A stretch of DNA of 17,401 bases from NCBI GenBank assembly GCA_028565635.1, contig JAOXYB010020893.1:1-17401 (forward strand), read 5' to 3'. Below the pieces are notes generated by a model. That model was not told where the DNA came from. It saw only the letters and a list, made by a program, of their open reading frames with translations, and ran no database searches. Positions 10,731 through 17,401 of the stretch are shown piece after piece. Positions within the stretch are counted from its first letter, which is position 1, and every line of letters begins with the position of its first letter. Source of the stretch: Phoronis ovalis (lineage: Eukaryota; Phoronida; Phoronidae). Made by a program: the position numbers and the translations under genes.

Positions 10731-10757
10731 TGGGGCATTGTGGGAATTACGGTAGTG
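10731..10757 (-). promoter_or_regulatory. ZNF143/Staf-like site (tentative)
   Basis: Read on the minus strand, the segment contains ATTCCCACAATGCCCC, close to the Staf/ZNF143 core (TTCCCA, two bases, ATGC). It is preceded by ACTAC, which also occurs in the long form of that site but at a different spacing. In vertebrates the factor drives housekeeping and small-RNA promoters; use in this animal is inferred. Confidence 0.3.
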
Positions 10758-10814
10758 CAATTTGAAGCCCGCTGCTGAGATGCGAAATTTGATTGACTGA
10801 GGGCATGCATCCAG

Positions 10815-10879
10815 TACATTTTTTTGATTGTTTATGCATTCTCTTGCCAAGAGAATGCATAAACAATCAAAAAAATGTA
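10815..10879. repeat. 65-bp perfect palindrome (32-bp arms, 1-base centre)
   Basis: The arm 10815-10846 is exactly the reverse complement of 10848-10879, with the single base C10847 between them. The arms run from TACATTTTTTTGATTG to CTCTTG at the centre. Pairing stops at the outer ends (G10814 against A10880). A TCCA/TGGA match a few bases further out (10810-10813 and 10884-10887) hints that the original arms may have been longer. A cruciform or RNA hairpin is possible. Confidence 0.95.
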
Positions 10880-12250
10880 ATCTTGGACAGTTTTGTGCAT
10901 GTTTACATAGGGTTACTTTTGGAATTTCTTGTGGGATTAGCAAAATCCGTTGATTTCCAAAGAGAATGTAGCAACCTAGTTTATGAATGATTCATTTTCA
11001 AAAATCCGTTTCTAGAACCAAATTGAAAGGTTTTTACTTTTCATAATAAGTATTCAAAAATTGCTATCACATTTCTTATCAGAAAAGGCAACCTTACTGG
11101 AAACAACAATCATTTACAGAAACATACAACAGAAATAATTTTATATTTATTTTCTGTCTAAGAAATATTATATAATTTCCGAATATACAATATAATTATA
11201 AATGAATTAATATAATCACATATTTTTTTACTTTACAAAATGATATTGATTTATGGACATTGAAGCTCTGTGCACTACAAATATTAATTTTTCGATGACA
11301 GTTAAGCAGTAAAAATCAAGGATATCTTTAAAATATGCTAATAGCAGCCTGTTTGGTTTCTAATTGTTCTCAATTTGACTTTACCAATACACAAGGCAGT
11401 TTCTAGCTGAGACAAACACAACTATTAAATCTACCAGCTTTAAAATGGCATTTGGGGGAGTAATGTTGGCATCTTGCTCACAAGCAAAAATTAATGTCCA
11501 AATTAAACAGGTGGGGTTTAGTTAAAACTGAATACTTATAAACAAGCTTAAAAGCTACACTTGTCAATATACAATTATGAAGATTTAAAATGATTTGTAA
11601 CCAGTGGCTGATTTATGCTTGTAATTATTTTTTTCCTTACTAAATGTTCATAAATCTTGCAGTATAACCAACAATGATTAGAGGATACAGGTTTTATTAA
11701 GATTTTTAGAATTGATCAATCAAACAAATTAAGCTAATTCTTATCCAGAATCAATTAAAGATTCTTTACCATAACAATCTGTATTACATCACTATAATCT
11801 TATTATTTCAACTACATATGTCTATACCTATAGTAGTTCAGTAGGTGGATAACTCATCCCCAAAACTTACAAATATTTTTACAATATTCACATTAGAGTA
11901 GGACGAGTTAGGACAATTTTGCATTAAGCAAAAGAGTCACCATTATCTTAATTCTTCAAAAAACATTAATAGCTATTTCAAAAACAGTTATTATCTTTGC
12001 GCTGAATTAAATAAAATCAACAAGATTCCAAATATAGTTGTGCTTGGGAAAAATGCCAACTGAGATTGTGTGGTACAGGATGAGTTTTCACAAGCCAAAT
12101 TTTTATTCTATTTTAGTCCTCAGTAAAAAAAAATCTATTGTACATGCATGTTTTAAGCACAGGTTATTCAAATATTTTATGAACACGTGACTAAACCTTT
12201 ACTGTAACCTTTATAATAAATTCTTATCGAGTATCATTTTTATCACAACA

Positions 12251-12256
12251 TTTAAT
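12251..12256 (-). promoter_or_regulatory. Possible ZDHHC17 poly(A) signal (ATTAAA)
   Basis: On the minus strand ATTAAA occurs about 70 bases after the stop codon. A canonical AATAAA (minus strand, 12102-12107) lies about 220 bases after the stop and is an equal candidate. Others further on (for example 11693-11698) would give a long 3' UTR. Confidence 0.35.
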
Positions 12257-12325
12257 TCAACGTGTTTTGCTTCTACCCTTTAAAAAGTTTTTCATTTTAG
12301 ATTGAAGTACTGAAATAATATCACA

Positions 12326-12482
12326 TTAAACATCATGATAGGGTCCTGGCTGTTCAACTGTTACCTTCGGCTTTGTAAACTTGGTGATGTCATACTCGTG
12401 AGCCCAGTCAACAACTGATGGCCGACACAAACCAAAACAGCGCCATTCCAGAAAATCTATGAGATTCTGTAAAACACCACGA
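12326..12482 (-). CDS. ZDHHC17 last exon: cytosolic C-terminus
   Basis: Encodes [26 protein letters not shown] and a tail ending PGPYHDV before TAA. The [13 protein letters not shown] block matches the NIIDFFEFRCCGL segment of HIP14. Acceptor TCTGTTGTAG. Confidence 0.92.
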
Positions 12483-15400
12483 CTACAACAGAAAAAAATT
12501 GTAAAAGAGGGTGCATTACATAAATCGCCACTATACAATTTCATACGTAAAATACCCCGACAGCAGGCATTACAATTTGCACCTTTTGATGGTGCAAGAT
12601 TTTATGCATCACAGGAACCGATATTATTTAAACTTTTATAATTTAATATCCAAAACGTTGGTTGACACAGCATCGGTAGTCACATGCCCAGTGGATAGGC
12701 CGTTTTCCCAACAAATGTTACTGATCACATACTGAACTAAAATAAAAATCAACAATAGCTGAACAAGAATATCCACTTAAAAAGACGCTACATTGTTGAT
12801 TTTTTTTTAGTTCAAACTTACGAAAATGGCTTTCGTTTGCTGTTACCCTGCTGATCATGGAAATGAGTGTAACGTCCCATGTTCATTCTTTCGTTGGTCG
12901 TGGCTGCCAGAAACATGATCTATCAAAAAGAAAAATTATGGCTTACGACCAGCTACTTAATATTACGGAGAAAACAATTTCCAATATATGCCATATGTCA
13001 GCAACAGGATGAAACAAGGAATAAACCGTTTAACAAAGACAAACAAAGGGACATTCTTCGGACAATGCTTCCTCCAATTTTTGTAATACAGTCACATATG
13101 TGTCATTCAAACAGAAAGAAATAAAGATAAGTACAATAATCATTTGTGATTTTAGAATTGAAGTGTTTACAAAATGTTGCTCTAAGTGTTACCATAAAAC
13201 TCTCAATTCTCAGTTTTGTGCAAATATTCAACTTAACAATATTGACAAAATTTGAAATGAGGTGGTACTCTACCTGATACAGTTGACATCCTAATAATGT
13301 GCTAACCCACATTATGTGAGCGACTGAGTTACAAGCGATCCAGAATACCCACGGGGCACATGACATGAATTTCCATCCCGTAAGCCAGAGACCATCTTCA
13401 TCAAACTTTATGCCCATACAGTGGTAATGGACATCTACAGGAAAACATAATTTACTAAAGCCCATCAGGAATAGAGGAAACACCTTTGTATTATTTCTAT
13501 TAATAGCGGGAAACACGAAACACATCAACTGTTTCGGATACAAGAAAATCAACATCACTGATTATGATGTCAAATACGTCAAAAGATTTGAACCTAAACT
13601 TGATTATCTGTTCTATACTTGTCTGAATAAAAAATAAGAGGTATATTTGACCTTATTGAGAATTGATTGAAATATTCATGATGAAGAAAATTCAGCTGCA
13701 GTCCATTTTTGTAATTATTTCTTAAATTAAAATCTTAATTAAAAGGTTGCTACTTTGAGTAGGCATGTGAATGGTTTTGTCACTTGATTCAGCTTGTTTC
13801 CCAACACAAAATAATCTGGTAAAATTACTTCATTATAATTTCACTTTGCTATTACAGTTTCCCTATATGATAATCAGGGATTCATTAAATAAATAATTAA
13901 TTAATGTGTGGGTATAAAGGCTTAGCATACAGTCTTGATTTTTGGCACACTTATGCATGTTGCAACTCTGATCAGGGAAAAGTTTGTTATTATTAAATTT
14001 TCCTCCGAATATACGCACGGGGCTTTAATTAAGATTACTTGCTGCTTATTCAGGTGGACTTTCTTAAAAATGAATCCATTTTTACAATTTTTATGCTATA
14101 GAATTTTTTTTTCTCAAAATGTTTGTCACGGGAATAGCTAAAAAATACCTGAAGTAGATTTTCAAGATAGCTTTTAGTTTTCTCTAGAAACGCCAAAACA
14201 TGTAAAACATATTCGGTAATTTCTGAGAAAACTCGTAATGGTACTTCAGCAAGCTGACATCATGCTCATTTGCATATGGTGTTTGCATATAGCTGTAGGC
14301 CGTAATCTGAATCTCAAATTACAGTCGTTATTCCGTGTGTTAAGCATGAATTACAGCTGCTTATTAATTGATGTGATAACAAAGGGAAATTGCCAGTTTG
14401 CACTTGTATAAAGAAAAAAATAACTACTGTGGCACCAATATATTACTAATACGTGAAACAGTTACTGATTACTATGAAAGAGAAACAATGATGCACTTAC
14501 AAGTGGAACATCCTGTCAGACACCACAATATCATTCCCATCAGAAATGCCAAGTAACCAATGAAGTACTTGTGATTATACTGACCTACAAATAAAGAAAG
14601 TTAAAATTATGTAATTAAAGTAGCATTTTGGATGATTTTCTGAAACAATGCACCACCCAATCCCATGTAGCAACATGGAAATGTAACATGCAAATGCTTC
14701 AAAGAGATTATTTTAATACAAGGATGTCTGATTTCTTATATGTATATTATCTAATAGACCATTTGCATGCACTTGGTGGAGCCACCAGTCGTGGACACAA
14801 ACCTTCCCAGCGTGTCACATTTTGTGCACGAACATTGCCGTAGTTCTCCATGTGCTTGCATAATTCATTCACAAAATGCTAGATTCTTTTCTTGGTGGAC
14901 ATACTGAGCCAAAACCAAAATCTTATTTTCGTTGGTCTAAGAAAAGCTCTCCTTTTTGTAACTTATAATAGTATTTTATAATTGCTCATTTATTTATATT
15001 TCTTTGATTAAATTTCACCATTTCATCCATTTATGAAGTCAGGTTTTAAAACCAGAAATAGACTATTTGCATGCACTATTTGTTTATTTCTTCATTCAGT
15101 GCACCATAATCCTACAGATTTCAATGTACAAAAAGCGGGACTGCAAGTACATGAAAAATACAGTGAAGCTACTTACCAACACAGTTGTCAACCCATGGAC
15201 AATGGTGATCAAACTTAGAAACGCATTTGTTACACATAGAGCAATGTTTGGAGCGTATGGGTCGACGTACTACACACGTCGTGCAGAACTGTTGTAATTC
15301 TAAGGTTTTAGTTTCTGCAAGTTCTATTATGGCCTGCATGATAACAAAATGATAAGAATTAAAAATGCATCTAGTAAACGATGGTTATGTTATAACTAAC

Positions 15401-17232
15401 GAGAAATGGACCACATCTCATACAGATTACCAGAGTCCACATAAACAATAACAGAGGGTTAGTATCAACCTTTGCACCCTAACTGAAACAGTATAACAGG
15501 GACTTATGCCTCGCAATTAATGCATGGATTAAACGCTAGGAACCACCAGTGTATCAGGGTGTAAAGAGAGAGCAAACCATTTTAAATTTACTCTTGATGA
15601 GTTACTATTATCACTCTTAGTTACGGTACCTGGATTTTTTCTTGTCTTGTATTTCTGATGATTCCTGGATCTTGTTTGACTGACATGTAGAAATTGTATG
15701 TCAGCAGTATGGTGTTGATACCAAATGGTATCATAATTTTCCAAGTTCCGACAAGTACAGCACAGTTAAGGAATAAATGCTTAGGTTATATTTTCTTTGT
15801 TCACAAGTTAGCTTTACATTTTGCAATTCAGATACCAACATTGTGTTTGGGAACAGCATAATAAAATTCAAATAGAGGAAACTATACTAAGTTGTAGATA
15901 TTAAGATTTCAAAGCACTGGAACTTTGCCTGCAAGGTGACTACACATATCCTAACAGTTCAGAAACTTAAAAAGATGATTTATTATTAAAATGCTGTTCG
16001 GCTATCTCTCCTCCACTCTTTACCTTTGACTTTTCATTGGCTGAGTTGTGTATTTAGTAGGTTCACATTGCTAAAGAGCAAGAATCGAGTGAACATATTG
16101 CAGAATTATGTTATTTGCTTTGCTATATAGTGCAGTATAAAAGGATATATGGCCAGAAATACACAAACCACGTAAAATACATCCAAAACTTTGTAGCCAT
16201 GTAAATACCTAGAGGTATTGTATTTGTGACTTTAGAATCAAAAAACAAACTGAAAATAAAGTAGAAAATGCAACAATATTATTCAGTGTCCTAGTAATAA
16301 AGCTAGTTTTATCAAAGCCCAATTTTACTGACAGGTGAACCACGACATGTGACAAGTTCTACAAAGGTATATAAAGACTAATAAAATGCTTAAATGGTCA
16401 GTACTGTTCAGCAGCTGTTGATGTCATAATGCCTTATCAGAAACCAATGATATGTATCTTAAAAATAACAGTACATTTTACCAGCAAATGCCTAAGAAAT
16501 TATTGTAATTTGTAAAGAAAATTGAGTATACAACATTAACAATAATGTAGCACACTAGTTTATGGGATGATAATTACAATTCATCATTCACTTACTGAGA
16601 GACAGCTTTGTACACTAATCCTAATCCAATTACTAGTACAAGTTTTATCCACCATGATGCACTGATCTCTGCTATAAAGCCAATCGCAAATATCACAAAG
16701 AAGGGGAAGCCTAGAACAACCTTTCGTTTAACATCCTGTAAAACACAAAACGAGAAAGTTTGTTAACTTCATTCATTGTGTGCTTTTAATGTGAAACATG
16801 AGGTACAGGAACAACAAACGTGTGCGATATAAGAGAATAACTGTAAGAATTGACTACGGGAGGAGGATATAGATTGAGAAAAAACGGACTGTTACAAAAT
16901 AATAAATGTTAAACTTTAATAATGGCAAGGAGGACATTTATTGAGAATAATTATTCCGTCATAAAATAATAATAAAATATAGCAATTTAGAAAACTGGAT
17001 ATAAACTAGAATTTAAAACTAGAAACAAGTTGTCTGTTTGCAGGAAAACTGGATAGTGTGTAAGTACTAATCCTAAGGCTTCTCTGCATATCCAGGTAAA
17101 TCATACCTTATCACTAGTTAATGATTGTAGAAAATGAGTTCTACCGAATCCTCTCTCCAATCGGATAGCTTTGATTCTGTTTATTAACCAGAGATTTTTT
17201 CTCTCTATTGCCAAGTCTAGTGCTGTTTCACC
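12326..17232 (-). CDS. ZDHHC17/HIP14-like ankyrin-repeat palmitoyltransferase, 3' part (9 coding exons)
   Basis: Exons in transcript order: 17232-17107, 16735-16596, 16249-16165, 15779-15630, 15333-15177, 14584-14501, 13434-13274, 12919-12822, 12482-12326. They sum to 386 codons including TAA, and all phases agree. The fragment holds the end of the ankyrin region ([20 protein letters not shown]), two membrane segments, a second pair, the cysteine-rich DHHC domain, and two more membrane segments with a cytosolic tail. This six-span layout is that of HIP14. The zinc-binding and catalytic spacing is complete (C-x2-C-x9-HC-x2-C-x4-DHHC-x5-C), followed by the TTNE (TTxE) motif. DHHC rather than DQHC favours ZDHHC17 over ZDHHC13. 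Family role: S-acylation of cysteines in neuronal and vesicle proteins at the Golgi, with ankyrin repeats binding substrates. The upstream exons are outside the window. Confidence 0.93.
12734..12813. repeat. Imperfect inverted repeat (25/26-bp arms) in a ZDHHC17 intron
   Basis: Arms 12734-12758 and 12788-12813 pair along almost their whole length, with a one-base and a two-base indel and a 29-base spacer. On the transcript the stem begins about nine bases after the GTAAGT donor of the TTxE exon. Confidence 0.8.
12822..12919 (-). CDS. ZDHHC17 exon: TTxE motif
   Basis: Encodes [20 protein letters not shown] and a short polar tail. TTNE is the conserved TTxE motif of DHHC enzymes. Acceptor TTTTTGATAG keeps phase 0; the competing CTGGCAG inside would break it. 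Donor TC|GTAAGT. Confidence 0.9.
13274..13434 (-). CDS. ZDHHC17 exon: lumenal loop and membrane segment 6
   Basis: Encodes [17 protein letters not shown] and then [20 protein letters not shown] with [11 protein letters not shown], matching the CSPWMFWM region of HIP14. Acceptor CTGTAG, donor CAG|GTAGAG. Confidence 0.92.
13435..14500 (-). other. ZDHHC17 intron of 1066 bp
   Basis: The longest intron of this gene in the window. It is AT-rich with poly-T runs. Two ATATGCAAA-type words near 14267-14290 are the only motif noted. No nested gene is recognised. Confidence 0.8.
14501..14584 (-). CDS. ZDHHC17 exon: membrane segment 5
   Basis: Encodes [20 protein letters not shown] and [13 protein letters not shown] is the N-x3-F end of the DHHC domain. 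Acceptor TTTATTTGTAG; donor GTAAGT. Confidence 0.9.
14585..15176 (-). other. ZDHHC17 intron after the DHHC exon (592 bp)
   Basis: No nested gene is recognised. A 21-base sequence occurs twice in direct orientation with one mismatch (14753-14773 and 15057-15077), containing ATTTGCATGCACT. The open frames here lack domain likeness. Confidence 0.75.
15177..15333 (-). CDS. ZDHHC17 exon: DHHC catalytic domain
   Basis: Carries the cysteine-rich zinc-binding domain, [19 protein letters not shown], then [18 protein letters not shown]. The Cys of DHHC is the autoacylated catalytic residue. Acceptor CATGCAG; donor G|GTAAGT, strong. Confidence 0.96.
15630..15779 (-). CDS. ZDHHC17 exon: membrane segment 4 and DPG motif
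   Basis: 50 codons, phase 0. A hydrophobic segment leads to [15 protein letters not shown], which contains the DPG motif that precedes the DHHC domain in this enzyme class. The acceptor (ATAACCTAAG) has a poor pyrimidine tract, so the 5' edge is less certain than the rest. Confidence 0.83.
16165..16249 (-). CDS. ZDHHC17 exon: membrane segment 3
   Basis: Encodes [20 protein letters not shown] and KFWMYFTWF, matching the conserved LPLGIYLATKFWMY region of the family. Acceptor TTATTTTCAG is good. The donor GTGTAT is weak, but it is the only nearby one that keeps the reading frame before a stop. Confidence 0.82.
16596..16735 (-). CDS. ZDHHC17 exon: membrane segments 1 and 2
   Basis: Encodes DVKRK followed by two hydrophobic stretches, [19 protein letters not shown] and [18 protein letters not shown], separated by a very short loop. 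Acceptor TACAG; donor CA|GTAAGT. Confidence 0.9.
17107..17232 (-). CDS. ZDHHC17 exon: last ankyrin repeat and linker
   Basis: 42 codons, phase 0 at both ends. It starts with the Gly of GETALDLA, the second half of an ankyrin repeat, and runs to TSDK. Acceptor TTTTGCAG, donor AAG|GTATGA. Confidence 0.9.
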
Positions 17233-17401
17233 CTGCAAAACATGATAAGGTTTTTTCATGAATATTCATTCGTGTTATAGAAAAGTTCAAATTGTCAACT
17301 GAAATCTTTCACCTTCATACTTCAGTGTTCTTGGTTTTTACTAACTAGTAGTAGTACAAATGATATATTTGAGTCAGTCCACCAAAATTCGATAAATATA
17401 T
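17233..17401 (-). other. ZDHHC17 intron, running off the window
   Basis: No coding sequence is recognised. This is taken as the 3' part of the intron preceding the last ankyrin-repeat exon. Confidence 0.7.

Larger units (their letters stand above)
10087..12325. other. Gap between convergent genes
   Basis: Lies between the RASEF poly(A) signal and the ZDHHC17 stop. Apart from the promoter-like sites near 10.6-10.75 kb and the palindrome at 10815-10879, no gene is recognised. The part from about 10.9 kb to 12.3 kb is AT-rich and may partly be the 3' UTR of ZDHHC17. Confidence 0.55.

Noticed and set aside
10719-10990. Two opposite-strand frames sharing a similar peptide
   Set aside because: The shared peptide is a by-product of the perfect palindrome, which reads the same on both strands.
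14266-14292. Two octamer-like TTTGCATAT words
   Set aside because: Short AT-rich words expected by chance in this composition; no further support.
14628-14843. Plus-strand frame of 71 codons in a ZDHHC17 intron
   Set aside because: No domain likeness, lies wholly in an intron, no promoter or splice signals.
16110-16164. GC-AG donor at TATA|GCAAAG to extend the ZDHHC17 membrane exon
   Set aside because: It would leave two extra bases and shift the frame of the next exon, so the GTGTAT donor was kept.

Overview
The window is nuclear DNA from an animal. It is AT-rich and holds two split genes with GT-AG introns of about 0.2 to 1.1 kb, whose products match animal-specific families. The compact introns and the sequence divergence from the vertebrate proteins point to an invertebrate bilaterian, perhaps a lophotrochozoan. 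That placement is inference and the species cannot be told from the sequence. I found no bacterial operon, CRISPR array, rRNA or tRNA gene, or virus.

Layout. 1-3181: AT-rich upstream DNA without a recognisable gene, interrupted at 1826-2157 by a small non-autonomous DNA transposon (MITE) with long terminal inverted repeats, a 6-bp target-site duplication and a tandemly repetitive core. 3182-10018 (+): a complete 11-exon coding region for a RASEF/Rab45-type protein of 833 residues (EF-hands, disordered linker, coiled coil, Rab GTPase, C-terminal Cys-Cys). 10019-12325: the gap between two convergent genes, with a likely poly(A) signal for RASEF, sites resembling NRF1 and ZNF143 elements, and a 65-bp perfect palindrome at 10815-10879. 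12326-17232 (-): the last nine coding exons (385 residues) of a ZDHHC17/HIP14-type ankyrin-repeat palmitoyltransferase. They carry the end of the ankyrin region, six membrane segments, the DHHC cysteine-rich domain, the TTxE motif and the stop codon. The first exons lie beyond 17401.

Every intron phase in both models is consistent, and each translated exon joins its neighbour in frame to give recognisable family sequence. The two products work in related cell biology: a prenylated Rab-like GTPase and a Golgi or vesicle-membrane S-acyltransferase. Nothing in the sequence shows that they act together. No previously undescribed biological system is evident. The most unusual items are the 65-bp palindrome, the MITE with its internal repeats, the altered EF-hands of RASEF, and a possible orphan promoter between the convergent genes.
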